Positions 8,734 to 21,535 of a DNA stretch of 64,000 nt are shown in pieces. The stretch's first letter is position 1. Every line of letters starts with the position of its first letter. The stretch spans positions 1 to 64,000 of the forward strand of contig URSC01000012.1 of assembly GCA_900550465.1 (NCBI GenBank). Reading direction: 5' to 3'. The position numbers and the translations under genes were made by a program. Below the pieces are notes generated by a model, which was given only the letters and a program-made list of their open reading frames with translations, had not been told where the DNA came from and searched no databases. The stretch comes from an uncultured Alistipes sp. GTDB lineage: Bacteria > Bacteroidota > Bacteroidia > Bacteroidales > UBA932.

Positions 8734-9921
8734 ATGGCAAAAGAAACTTTCAAAAGGGACAAGCCGCACGTAAACATAGGTACTATCGGCCATGTTGACC
8801 ACGGTAAAACTACTCTGACCGCAGCCATCACCAAGGTTCTGGCTGAGAAGGGACTCTCCGAGGTCCGCTCATTCGACTCCATCGACAACGCTCCCGAGGA
8901 GAAGGAGCGCGGTATCACCATCAATACCGCCCATATCGAGTATCAGACTGAGACCCGTCACTACGCACACGTAGACTGCCCGGGCCACGCTGACTATGTG
9001 AAGAACATGGTTACCGGTGCCGCTCAGATGGATGGTGCTATCCTTGTAGTAGCCGCTACCGACGGTCCTATGCCCCAGACCCGTGAGCACATCCTGCTCG
9101 CCCGTCAGGTGAACGTGCCCAGAATCGTTGTGTTCCTGAACAAAGTTGATATCGTTGACGATCCCGAGATGATCGAGCTCGTTGAGATGGAGGTTCGTGA
9201 GCTGCTCAGCTTCTACGGCTTCGACGGCGACAACGCTCCCGTTATCGCAGGTTCTGCCCTCGGCGCCCTCAACGGCGAGCCCAAGTGGGTCGAGAAGGTT
9301 ATGGAGCTGATGAACGCAGTTGACGAGTACATTCCCCTGCCTGTTCGTGACAACGAGAAGCCTTTCCTGATGCCTATCGAGGATATCTTCTCCATCACAG
9401 GTCGTGGTACCGTTGCTACCGGCCGTATCGAGACCGGTATCGTTAAGGTCGGCGACGAGGTTCAGATTATCGGCCTCGGCGAGGAGCCCAAGAAGTCAGT
9501 TGTTACCGGTGTCGAGATGTTCCGCAAGATTCTCGACGAGGGTGAGGCTGGAGACAACGTAGGTCTGCTCCTCCGCGGTATCGACAAGAAGGAGATCAAG
9601 AGAGGTCAGGTTATCGCTCATCCCGGTACCATCACTCCTCATAAGAAATTCAAAGCCGCTATCTACGTGCTGAAGAAAGATGAGGGTGGCCGTCACACTC
9701 CTTTCCACAACCACTATCGTCCTCAGTTCTTCATCCGTACCCTCGACATCACCGGAGAGATTATGCTCCCTGAGGGAACCGAGATGGTAATGCCCGGCGA
9801 CAACGTAGAGATCACCGTAGAGCTCATCTACCCTGTAGCTATCAACGCAGGTCTCCGCTTCGCCATCCGTGAGGGCGGCCGTACCGTCGGCTCAGGTCAG
9901 GTAACTGAGATCCTCGAATAA
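8734..9921 (+). CDS. tuf: elongation factor Tu
   Basis: A 395-residue GTPase that delivers aminoacyl-tRNA to the ribosome. The G domain has GHVDHGKTTLT (G1), RGITINTAH (switch I), DCPGHADY (G3) and LNKVDIVDD (G4, NKxD); the two beta-barrel domains follow and include RGTVATGRIETG and HNHYRPQFFIRT. The length is normal. Codon use shifts to the GGT/GTT/CGT-rich pattern of highly expressed genes, unlike its neighbours. It lies between the tRNA cluster and a strong terminator. Confidence 0.98.
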   Translation: MAKETFKRDKPHVNIGTIGHVDHGKTTLTAAITKVLAEKGLSEVRSFDSIDNAPEEKERGITINTAHIEYQTETRHYAHVDCPGHADYVKNMVTGAAQMDGAILVVAATDGPMPQTREHILLARQVNVPRIVVFLNKVDIVDDPEMIELVEMEVRELLSFYGFDGDNAPVIAGSALGALNGEPKWVEKVMELMNAVDEYIPLPVRDNEKPFLMPIEDIFSITGRGTVATGRIETGIVKVGDEVQIIGLGEEPKKSVVTGVEMFRKILDEGEAGDNVGLLLRGIDKKEIKRGQVIAHPGTITPHKKFKAAIYVLKKDEGGRHTPFHNHYRPQFFIRTLDITGEIMLPEGTEMVMPGDNVEITVELIYPVAINAGLRFAIREGGRTVGSGQVTEILE

Positions 9922-9945
9922 CCGTTCTCCAACGGGAAACAATAC

Positions 9946-9975
9946 AAGGGGGCCTTCTACTCGGCCCCCTTTTTA
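9946..9975 (+). terminator. intrinsic terminator after tuf
   Basis: AAGGGGGCC (9946-9954) pairs with GGCCCCCTT (9963-9971) across an 8-base loop, followed by a run of T. It lies 24 bp after the tuf stop and just before tRNA-Trp. Confidence 0.9.
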
Positions 9976-9976
9976 A

Positions 9977-10047
9977 AGGGACATAGTTCAAGGGTAGAAT
10001 AGCGGTCTCCAAAACCGTTGATGGGCGTTCGAATCGCTCTGTCCCTG
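9977..10047 (+). tRNA. tRNA-Trp (CCA)
   Basis: Acceptor stem AGGGACA/TGTCCCT, anticodon loop CTCCAAA giving CCA (Trp, bases 10009-10011), and T-arm GGCGTTCGAATCGCT. It begins directly after the tuf terminator and precedes secE, the standard Bacteroidota order. Confidence 0.92.
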
Positions 10048-10131
10048 CAAGATACCGAGTTGTTACGGGCTCGGCATTTTAACAACCGGCTCAAGGCAAG
10101 CTTCCGGCCAAAAGCCGACAAACACTTAAAA

Positions 10132-10326
10132 ATGAGCAGAATATCAGTTTACGTAAAAGAGTCGTACAAAGAACTGACCCAAAAAGTCAGCTGGCCGTCT
10201 TGGAACCAGCTTCAGAGTTCGGCGATCGTCGTGATGGTGGCCTCGGTCATCCTCGCGGCTATAATATTTCTGATGGATTTCGTGTTCAGACATCTGGTGA
10301 CCACGATCTATAACTTATTATACTAA
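10132..10326 (+). CDS. secE: preprotein translocase subunit SecE
   Basis: A short single-span inner-membrane subunit of the SecYEG channel, 64 residues from the ATG at 10132. The N-terminal amphipathic stretch (SVYVKESYKELTQKVSWPSW) carries the family's conserved KVSWPSW motif. One transmembrane helix follows (about 29-50, IVVMVASVILAAIIFLM). The frame is open further upstream, through tRNA-Trp, but that extension is not coding. nusG follows after 4 bp. Confidence 0.93.
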   Translation: MSRISVYVKESYKELTQKVSWPSWNQLQSSAIVVMVASVILAAIIFLMDFVFRHLVTTIYNLLY

Positions 10327-10330
10327 GACG

Positions 10331-10885
10331 ATGGCTGAGCTTGAGAAGAAATGGTACGTCATCCGATGCGCCGGCGGTAAGGAGAAAAAGGCAAAGGAGT
10401 ACATTGAGAGCGAGATAAGAGCACTCGGTCTCAATGACTACGTATCCCAGATTCTCATTCCCACCGAGAAGATCTATCAGGTGCGCAACGGTAAGAAGGT
10501 CAGCAAGGAAAGCATATTCTTTCCCGGCTACGTTCTCATCGAGGCCCATCTGACAGGCGAGCTGCAGCACATCATCCGCAACGTACCCCACGTATCCGGC
10601 TTCCTCACGGAGAGACAGGGCAAGGACAAAGAGCCCATACCCCTCAGACCCTCCGAGATCAACAGGATACTCGGTATAGTGGACGAGCAGCTCGAGCAGG
10701 ATGAGGAGAACATCACCCCGTTCATCGTCGGAGAGGCTGTGAAGATCACCGACGGTCCTTTCAACGGCTTCGACGGCACGATCGAGGAGATTCTTCAGGA
10801 CAAGAAGAAACTCAAGGTGATGGTCAAGATTTTCGGACGCAAGACTCTTCTGGAACTGAATTTTGTTCAAGTAGTTAAAGAATAA
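10331..10885 (+). CDS. nusG: transcription termination/antitermination factor NusG
   Basis: A 184-residue protein that binds RNA polymerase and links it to Rho or the ribosome. The N-terminal NGN domain starts KKWYVIRCAGGKEKKAKEYIE and includes FFPGYVLIEAHL. The C-terminal KOW domain has GEAVKITDGPFNGFDGTIEEI (about residues 132-154). Length and position between secE and rplK are canonical. Confidence 0.96.
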   Translation: MAELEKKWYVIRCAGGKEKKAKEYIESEIRALGLNDYVSQILIPTEKIYQVRNGKKVSKESIFFPGYVLIEAHLTGELQHIIRNVPHVSGFLTERQGKDKEPIPLRPSEINRILGIVDEQLEQDEENITPFIVGEAVKITDGPFNGFDGTIEEILQDKKKLKVMVKIFGRKTLLELNFVQVVKE

Positions 10886-10899
10886 ATCAAGTATTAATT

Positions 10900-11346
10900 A
10901 TGGCTAAAGAGATTGCCGCATTTATTAAATTGCAGATAAAAGGCGGTGCCGCGAATCCCTCACCTCCAGTAGGACCGGCTCTCGGTTCGAAGGGCGTGAA
11001 CATCATGGATTTCTGCAAACAATTCAATGCCCGTACTCAGGACAAGGCCGGAAAGGTACTCCCTGTAATCATCACCGTTTACAGTGATAAATCCTTTACA
11101 TTTGTCGTTAAGCAGCCCCCTGTAGCAGTCCAGATCAAAGAGGCCGCCAAGATTGCCAAAGGCTCAGCCGAGCCCAACCGCAGCAAGGCAGGTTCCCTCA
11201 CCTGGGACCAGGTAAAGGCCATCGCTCAGGACAAAATGCCCGACATGAACGCTTTCACCCTCAAGTCTGCCATGAAGATGGTGGCCGGAACGGCTAGAAG
11301 CATGGGCGTCACAGTTACTGGTACATTCCCTGAAGACGTAAAATAA
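10900..11346 (+). CDS. rplK: 50S ribosomal protein L11
   Basis: A 148-residue L11 that binds the 23S rRNA GTPase-associated region. The N-terminal proline-rich segment NPSPPVGPALGSKGVNIMDFCKQFN is diagnostic. The C-terminal RNA-binding domain has GSLTWDQVKAIAQDKMPDMNA and ends near GTARSMGVTVTG. It is 14 bp after nusG and 9 bp before rplA. Confidence 0.97.
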   Translation: MAKEIAAFIKLQIKGGAANPSPPVGPALGSKGVNIMDFCKQFNARTQDKAGKVLPVIITVYSDKSFTFVVKQPPVAVQIKEAAKIAKGSAEPNRSKAGSLTWDQVKAIAQDKMPDMNAFTLKSAMKMVAGTARSMGVTVTGTFPEDVK

Positions 11347-11355
11347 TCGCACGCT

Positions 11356-12057
11356 ATGAGTAAATTGACTAAAAACCAGAAAATAGCCGAAGCGAAAGTG
11401 GACTTCGGGAAACAGTACAGGCTTCTGGAAGCATGCAAACTGGTGAAGGAAAGCAACTACGCCAAGTTCGACGCCTCCGTTGACCTCGCTGTACGCCTCG
11501 GTGTCGACCCCCGTAAGGCAAACCAGATGGTACGTGGCGTTGTGACCCTTCCTCACGGAACCGGTAAAGTTACCCGCGTACTCGTATTATGTACCCCCGA
11601 TAAGGAGAACGAAGCCCGCGAGGCCGGTGCCGACTATGTAGGTCTGGACGAGTTCGTCGAGAAGATCAAGGGCGGCTGGACCGATGTGGACGTGATCATC
11701 TGTACTCCCTCCGTCATGGGTAAGGTAGGTGCCCTGGGCCGTATCCTCGGTCCCCGCGGCCTGATGCCCAACCCCAAGACAGGTACGGTGACCATGGAGA
11801 TCGGCAAGGCTGTCAAGGAAGTGAAGGCCGGTAAGATCGACTTCAAGGTTGACAAGACCGGTATCGTTCACGCAGCCATCGGCAAGGTGTCCTTCGACGC
11901 CGAGCAGCTGGCAGCCAACGCTCTCGAGCTCCTCAACACCATCGTAAAACTGAAACCTCAGTCCCTGAAAGGAACATACGTGAAGAGCATCTTCATCTCT
12001 TCTACTATGAGCCCCGGTATATGCATAGATTCGAAAACCTTCAGCGCAGCTGAATAA
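11356..12057 (+). CDS. rplA: 50S ribosomal protein L1
   Basis: A 233-residue L1, the mobile stalk protein near the E site and often a repressor of its own operon. Diagnostic stretches are FDASVDLAVRLGVDPRKANQ near the N terminus, the middle domain LGRILGPRGLMPNPKTGTV, and GKIDFKVDKTGIVHAAIGK. The length is normal. I see no separate leader between rplK and rplA (9 bp). Confidence 0.97.
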   Translation: MSKLTKNQKIAEAKVDFGKQYRLLEACKLVKESNYAKFDASVDLAVRLGVDPRKANQMVRGVVTLPHGTGKVTRVLVLCTPDKENEAREAGADYVGLDEFVEKIKGGWTDVDVIICTPSVMGKVGALGRILGPRGLMPNPKTGTVTMEIGKAVKEVKAGKIDFKVDKTGIVHAAIGKVSFDAEQLAANALELLNTIVKLKPQSLKGTYVKSIFISSTMSPGICIDSKTFSAAE

Positions 12058-12071
12058 TCAACCAGAGTATC

Positions 12072-12596
12072 ATGAGAAAAGAGGAAAAAGCACAGATTAT
12101 AGATCAGGTTGCGGCTCAGCTTGCTGAGACTCCCAACTTCTATGTTACCGACATCTCGGGACTCAACGCGGAAAACACCACAGCCCTCCGCAGGGCCTGC
12201 TTCGAGAAGGACGTGAAGCTGATGGTCGTTAAGAACACTCTCTTCATCAAAGCCCTCGAGAAGATGGAAGGCGAGGCCGTAGAGGCCATGAAGCCTGTAA
12301 TGGAAGGCTCTTCCGCCATCATGTTCACCACTACCCCCAACACCCCTGCCAAGCTCATCAAGGAATACGGTGAGAAAATGGGCAAGCCGGTGCTGAAAGG
12401 AGCGTACGTTCAGGATTGCGCCTACGTCGGTGCTGAGAACCTCGAGGTTCTCGTCAACATCAAGTCCCGTGAAGAACTCATCGGCGACATCATCGGTCTG
12501 CTGCAGTCTCCTGCACGCAACGTCATCTCCGCTCTGCAGGCTTCTGCCGGCGGCAAGATCGCAGGACTGGTCAAGACCTTATCGGAAAAAGAGTAA
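12072..12596 (+). CDS. rplJ: 50S ribosomal protein L10
   Basis: A 174-residue stalk-base protein that anchors L7/L12 dimers. The N-terminal rRNA-binding domain begins MRKEEKAQIIDQVAAQL and includes FYVTDISGLNAENTTALRR. The C-terminal helix that holds L7/L12 is around ARNVISALQASAGGKIAGLVKTLSEKE. It starts 14 bp after rplA, leaving no room for a long L10 leader directly in front. Confidence 0.96.
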   Translation: MRKEEKAQIIDQVAAQLAETPNFYVTDISGLNAENTTALRRACFEKDVKLMVVKNTLFIKALEKMEGEAVEAMKPVMEGSSAIMFTTTPNTPAKLIKEYGEKMGKPVLKGAYVQDCAYVGAENLEVLVNIKSREELIGDIIGLLQSPARNVISALQASAGGKIAGLVKTLSEKE

Positions 12597-12628
12597 AAAT
12601 AAAACAAACAATTTAATAATTAGAAATC

Positions 12629-13006
12629 ATGGCAGATATCAAGAAATTTGCGGAAGAGTTAGTAAACCTCACAGTTAAAGAAGTTCAGGAACTCGCACAG
12701 GTACTCAAGGACGAGTACGGAATCGAGCCTGCAGCAGCCGCTGCAGTAGCAGTAGCCGCTCCCGCAGCAGGCGGCGCAGCCGCTGAGGCTGAGCAGACCC
12801 AGTTCGACGTAATCCTCACCTCAGCCGGCCAGGCCAAGCTCCAGATCGTGAAGGTCGTTAAGGAGATCACCGGTCTCGGACTGAAAGAGGCCAAGGAGCT
12901 CGTTGACAAGGTTCCCGCTCCCGTAAAGGAGAAAGTATCCAAGGCTGAAGCTGAACAGGTAAAAGCACAACTCGAAGAAGCAGGCGGAGAAGTTGAAGTT
13001 AAATAA
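12629..13006 (+). CDS. rplL: 50S ribosomal protein L7/L12
   Basis: A 125-residue acidic stalk protein. The N-terminal dimer domain (MADIKKFAEELVNLTVKEV), an Ala-rich hinge (about 36-55) and the C-terminal factor-binding domain (KLQIVKVVKEITGLGLKEAK) are all present. It is 32 bp after rplJ and is followed by a hairpin before rpoB. Confidence 0.97.
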   Translation: MADIKKFAEELVNLTVKEVQELAQVLKDEYGIEPAAAAAVAVAAPAAGGAAAEAEQTQFDVILTSAGQAKLQIVKVVKEITGLGLKEAKELVDKVPAPVKEKVSKAEAEQVKAQLEEAGGEVEVK

Positions 13007-13036
13007 ACATACTCCATCCCGCTGACGGGAAAATTC

Positions 13037-13074
13037 AGGTTTAGGGTCCGCCCAGGACTCTAAACCTTTTTGTC
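13037..13074 (+). terminator. attenuator-like hairpin between rplL and rpoB
   Basis: AGGTTTAG (13037-13044) pairs with CTAAACCT (13060-13067). The inner GGTCC/GGACT extends the stem with one wobble pair, and TTTTTGTCG follows. It lies 30 bp after rplL and 36 bp before rpoB. Partial termination here would lower rpoBC expression relative to the ribosomal proteins, as is known at the equivalent place in other bacteria. Confidence 0.8.
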
Positions 13075-13109
13075 GTTTTTCAAGTTTATCTTCAACAAAA
13101 CCGGACACA

Positions 13110-16100
13110 ATGGCGCAAAACCTTAACAATCAACGTATTTCATTTGCATCTTCCAAGACTCTTCTCGAATACCCCGATTTCTTGGAGGTACAGCTGAAGT
13201 CTTTCAAGGACTTCTTCCAGCTGGACACCACACCTGAAAACCGCCGTAATGAAGGACTGTTCAAAGTATTCCAGGAGATTTTCCCCATCACCGACACCAG
13301 AAACAACTTCGTCCTCGAATTCGTAGACTATTTCATCGACCCTCCCCGCTACAGCGTCGACGAATGTCTGGACATGGGTCTGACCTACAGCGTGCCCCTC
13401 AAGGCCAAGCTGAAGCTCTACTGCACGGACCCCGAGCATGAGGATTTCGACACCTCGATCCAGGACGTATATCTGGGCACCATCCCGTACATGACCGAAA
13501 GGGGAACATTTGTCATCAACGGCTCGGAGCGCATCGTCGTATCGCAGCTCCACCGCTCGCCCGGCGTATTCTTCGGGCAGAGCATCCACGCCAACGGAAC
13601 GAAGCTCTATTCTGCCAGAATCATTCCGTTCAAGGGCTCGTGGATTGAGTTCGCCACCGACATCAACAATGTCATGTACGCCTACATCGACAGGAAGAAG
13701 AAGCTCCCTGTCACGACCCTGCTGAGGGCCATCGGGTTCGAGGGTGACAAGGACATCCTCGATATCTTCGGACTTGCACGCGAGGTGCAGGCCACCAAGG
13801 AAGAACTTACGAAGAATATCGGTTCCAAGCTCGCCGCCCGCGTCCTCAAGACATGGAACGAGGACTTCGTGGACGAGGACACCGGTGAGGTAGTCTACAT
13901 CGAGAGGAACCAGATCGTCGTTGACCGCGAGACCATTCTCGACGAGAACAACATAGACGACATCGTGGACGCCGGAGTCAGCACCATCCTCCTCCACAGG
14001 GACGACGTGGACCTGAGCGACTACACGATCATTTTCAATACCCTCCAGAAAGACGTCTGCAACTCTGAGAAAGAGGCCGTCTTCTACACCTACAGGCAAT
14101 TGCGCAACTCAGAACCGCCTGACGAGGCCACAGCCCGCGACGTTATCGACAAGCTCTTCATCTCCGACAAGCGCTACGACCTCGGAGAGGTGGGCCGCTA
14201 CCGTCTCAACAGGAAACTGGGCCTGACCACCCCGTCCGACGTCAGGGTTCTGACCAAACAGGATATCATCGAGATCATCAAGTATCTCATCCAGCTGATC
14301 AACAACAAAGCCGCCATTGATGACATCGACCACCTGAGCAACCGCCGCATCAGGACTGTCGGCGAGCAGCTCGCCAACCAGTTCAGCGTCGGTCTCACCC
14401 GTATGGCACGTACCATCCGCGAGAGGATGAACGTGAGGGACAACGAGGTATTCGTACCCACCGACCTCATCAACGCCAAGACCCTCTCGTCCGTAATCAA
14501 CTCCTTCTTCGGAACCAGCCAGCTGTCCCAGTTCATGGACCAGACCAACCCTCTGGCCGAGATGACACACAAGCGCCGTCTGTCAGCACTCGGTCCCGGA
14601 GGTCTGTCAAGGGACCGCGCCGGTTTCGAGGTCCGCGACGTGCACTACACCCACTACGGCCGACTCTGCCCCATCGAGACCCCTGAGGGACCCAACATCG
14701 GCCTTATCTCCTCGCTCTGCGTGTATGCGAGGATCAATGATCTCGGATTTATCGAGACACCTTATAGAAAGGTAGAGAACGGCAAGGTGGACATGTCCCC
14801 CGAGGGATGCGTCTACATGAGCGCCGAGGAAGAGGAGGACAAGATGGTCGCACAGGCCAACATCCACCTCGACGACGACGGAGACATCCTCGACGAGCGC
14901 ATCAGCTGCCGTCACGAGGCTGACTTCCCGGTAGTGACCAAGGATCAGGTACACTACATGGACGTGGCCCCCAACCAGATAGCATCCATCGCAGCATCCC
15001 TTATTCCTTTCCTCGAGCATGACGACGCCAACCGTGCCCTCATGGGATCCAACATGATGCGCCAGGCCGTGCCTGTAGTGCGTCCCGAGGCCCCCATCGT
15101 CGGTACCGGTCTGGAGAGGGCAGTAGCCCGCGACTCCCGCACCCAGGTGGTCGCAGCCAGAGACGGAGAGGTAGTATATGTGGATGCCCGCGAGATACAT
15201 GTCAAGTACGACAGGACAAAGGCAGAGAAGTTCGTAAGCTTCGCTCCCGACGTGACAGTCTACCATCTGCCCCTGTACCGCAAGACCAACCAGAGCACCT
15301 CGATCCACCTCAAGCCCATCGTACGCAAGGGCGAAAGAGTGCATCCCGGTCAGGTCCTCACCGAAGGATACGCCACACAGGGCGGCGAGCTCGCCCTCGG
15401 ACGCAACCTGAAGGTGGCCTTCATGCCCTGGAAAGGATATAACTTCGAGGACGCCATCGTCCTCTCCGAGAGGATACTCCGCGAGGATATATTCACCTCC
15501 ATCCACGTGGACGAGTACATCATGGAAGTCCGCGACACCAAGCGCGGAATGGAGGAGCTGACCTCCGATATCCCGAACGTCAGCGAGGACGCCACCAAGG
15601 ACCTCGACGAGCACGGTATCATCAGGGTCGGCGCCAACGTAGAGCCCGGCGACATCCTCATCGGCAAGATCACCCCTAAGGGCGAGAGCGACCCCTCACC
15701 CGAGGAGAAACTCCTGAGAGCCATCTTCGGCGACAAGGCCGGCGACGTGAAGGACGCCTCCCTGAAGGCCTCCCCTTCCCTCTCCGGAACCATCATCGGC
15801 AAGAGACTCTTCTCCCGCGTGGCCAAGGAGCCCGGCAAGAGAGGCAAGAGCGCTCCCAAGGAGGAGCTGGTAAGGGCCGAGGAGGACTTCGTGGAGAAGA
15901 CCACCGCCCTGCGCAAGCTCTTCATCGACAAGCTCATGGTTCTGGTGAAGGACCACAAGAGCAACGGCATCTCGGACCTCTACGAGACAGAGCTCATCCC
16001 CAAGGGGACAGTGATTACCCGCGCCATGCTCGAGAATATCAAGTACGAGGACGTCAATCCCGCCAAGTGGACCTCCGACAAGACGGCCAACGAGCAGATC

Positions 16101-16928
16101 AAGACCCTCATCAACAACTACCTGATAGCCTACAAGGAGTACGACGCGACACTCAAGCGCATCAAATACAACCTCACCATCGGAGACGAGCTGCCCTCCG
16201 GCATCATGCAGCTGGCCAAGGTCTACGTGGCCAAGAAGAGGAAGATCCGCGTCGGCGACAAGATGGCCGGACGCCACGGAAACAAGGGTATCGTGGCCAA
16301 GGTCGTACGCGACGAGGACATGCCCTTCCTCGATGACGGTTCCACAGTGGACATCGTCCTCAACCCTCTGGGCGTGCCTTCCCGTATGAACCTGGGACAG
16401 ATCTACGAGACAGTGCTCGGATGGGCCGGCAAGGAGCTGGGCCTGAAGTTCAGCACCCCGATCTTCGACGGAGCTTCCCTCGACCAGATCTGTGAGTACA
16501 CCGACAAGGCAGGCCTGCCCCGCTACGGAAAGACCTTCCTGCGCGACGGCGGCAGCGGAGAGTACTTCGACCAGCCCGCGACTGTCGGCGTGATCTACAT
16601 GATCAAGCTCGGCCACATGGTCGACGACAAGATGCACGCCCGCTCCATCGGTCCCTACTCCCTCATCACCCAGCAGCCTCTGGGAGGTAAGGCACAGTTC
16701 GGAGGCCAGCGTTTCGGAGAGATGGAGGTATGGGCCCTCGAGGCATTCGGAGCCTCCAATGTCCTCCAGGAGATCCTCACCATCAAGTCCGACGACGTCA
16801 CCGGCCGTTCCCGCGCCTACGAGGCCATCGTCAAGGGCGACCCGATGCCTACACCCGGCATTCCTGAGTCCCTGAACGTGCTGCTGCACGAGCTCCGCGG
16901 ACTCGGACTGAGCATCAAGTTAGACTAA
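13110..16928 (+). CDS. rpoB: DNA-directed RNA polymerase beta subunit
   Basis: A 1272-residue beta subunit. Recognisable blocks in order are LEVQLKSFKDFFQ (N terminus), RGTFVINGSERIVVSQLHRSPG, the rifampicin region SQFMDQTNPLAEMTHKRRLSALGPGG, HYGRLCPIETPEGPNIGLI, and the C-terminal KMAGRHGNKGIVAKV and GGQRFGEMEVWALEAFGA. The rifampicin-pocket residues look wild type by eye. It is preceded by the rplL hairpin and followed by rpoC after 34 bp. Confidence 0.98.
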   Translation: MAQNLNNQRISFASSKTLLEYPDFLEVQLKSFKDFFQLDTTPENRRNEGLFKVFQEIFPITDTRNNFVLEFVDYFIDPPRYSVDECLDMGLTYSVPLKAKLKLYCTDPEHEDFDTSIQDVYLGTIPYMTERGTFVINGSERIVVSQLHRSPGVFFGQSIHANGTKLYSARIIPFKGSWIEFATDINNVMYAYIDRKKKLPVTTLLRAIGFEGDKDILDIFGLAREVQATKEELTKNIGSKLAARVLKTWNEDFVDEDTGEVVYIERNQIVVDRETILDENNIDDIVDAGVSTILLHRDDVDLSDYTIIFNTLQKDVCNSEKEAVFYTYRQLRNSEPPDEATARDVIDKLFISDKRYDLGEVGRYRLNRKLGLTTPSDVRVLTKQDIIEIIKYLIQLINNKAAIDDIDHLSNRRIRTVGEQLANQFSVGLTRMARTIRERMNVRDNEVFVPTDLINAKTLSSVINSFFGTSQLSQFMDQTNPLAEMTHKRRLSALGPGGLSRDRAGFEVRDVHYTHYGRLCPIETPEGPNIGLISSLCVYARINDLGFIETPYRKVENGKVDMSPEGCVYMSAEEEEDKMVAQANIHLDDDGDILDERISCRHEADFPVVTKDQVHYMDVAPNQIASIAASLIPFLEHDDANRALMGSNMMRQAVPVVRPEAPIVGTGLERAVARDSRTQVVAARDGEVVYVDAREIHVKYDRTKAEKFVSFAPDVTVYHLPLYRKTNQSTSIHLKPIVRKGERVHPGQVLTEGYATQGGELALGRNLKVAFMPWKGYNFEDAIVLSERILREDIFTSIHVDEYIMEVRDTKRGMEELTSDIPNVSEDATKDLDEHGIIRVGANVEPGDILIGKITPKGESDPSPEEKLLRAIFGDKAGDVKDASLKASPSLSGTIIGKRLFSRVAKEPGKRGKSAPKEELVRAEEDFVEKTTALRKLFIDKLMVLVKDHKSNGISDLYETELIPKGTVITRAMLENIKYEDVNPAKWTSDKTANEQIKTLINNYLIAYKEYDATLKRIKYNLTIGDELPSGIMQLAKVYVAKKRKIRVGDKMAGRHGNKGIVAKVVRDEDMPFLDDGSTVDIVLNPLGVPSRMNLGQIYETVLGWAGKELGLKFSTPIFDGASLDQICEYTDKAGLPRYGKTFLRDGGSGEYFDQPATVGVIYMIKLGHMVDDKMHARSIGPYSLITQQPLGGKAQFGGQRFGEMEVWALEAFGASNVLQEILTIKSDDVTGRSRAYEAIVKGDPMPTPGIPESLNVLLHELRGLGLSIKLD

Positions 16929-16962
16929 TGTTTGTATTTGACAATTAAGAATTATCCAAGAT

Positions 16963-21231
<4,269 letters not shown>

Positions 21232-21253
21232 CCCTTCCGTCAAAAGTTGAAGA

Positions 21254-21296
21254 AACCGGTGAAACCGCCTGAAGGCGTCGTTCACCGGTTTTTTTA
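21254..21296 (+). terminator. rpoC: terminator of the rpoBC operon
   Basis: AACCGGTGAA (21254-21263) pairs with TTCACCGGTT (21281-21290), with an inner CGCCTGAAGGCG stem and a trailing T run (TTTTTT). It insulates silent cassette A, which starts about 10 bp later, from the very active rpoC transcript. Confidence 0.92.
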
Positions 21297-21301
21297 TGCC
21301 C

Positions 21302-21316
21302 ATTTCTCGTGGTAAC
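21302..21316 (+). other. recombination site A (degenerate left arm)
   Basis: ATTTC-TCGTG-GTAAC. The spacer and right arm match the sites at B, D and E, but the left arm GTTAC is changed at two positions. It points rightward into susC-A, in inverted orientation to site B. Identity to module B begins at 21306. Confidence 0.65.
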
Positions 21317-21535
21317 TGCCGCGGCCTACGCGCAGGACATCACAGTTACCGGCACTGTTACTGATGCTTCAACAGGTGAGGGAATAGTCGGAGCCTCCGT
21401 CGTGCTCAAGGGCAGCACCACCCAGTGGGCGATGACCGACGACATGGGCGCCTACTCCCTGACCGTGCCTGCAAACGGAGTCCTGGAAGTGACCTTCCTC
21501 GGTTACACCACTCTGGAAGTCCCTGTCAACGGCAG
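21306..21535 (+). repeat. 230-bp perfect inverted repeat, arm in cassette A
   Basis: Identical base for base to the reverse complement of 36591-36820 in cassette B. It covers the end of the signal peptide and the carboxypeptidase-D-like N-terminal domain of SusC. This long identity gives homologous recombination a substrate in addition to the short site. Confidence 0.9.

Noticed and set aside
10018..10131. Longer secE starting at 10018
   Set aside because: The extension would translate the 3' part of tRNA-Trp. The ATG at 10132 gives the normal SecE length and N terminus.
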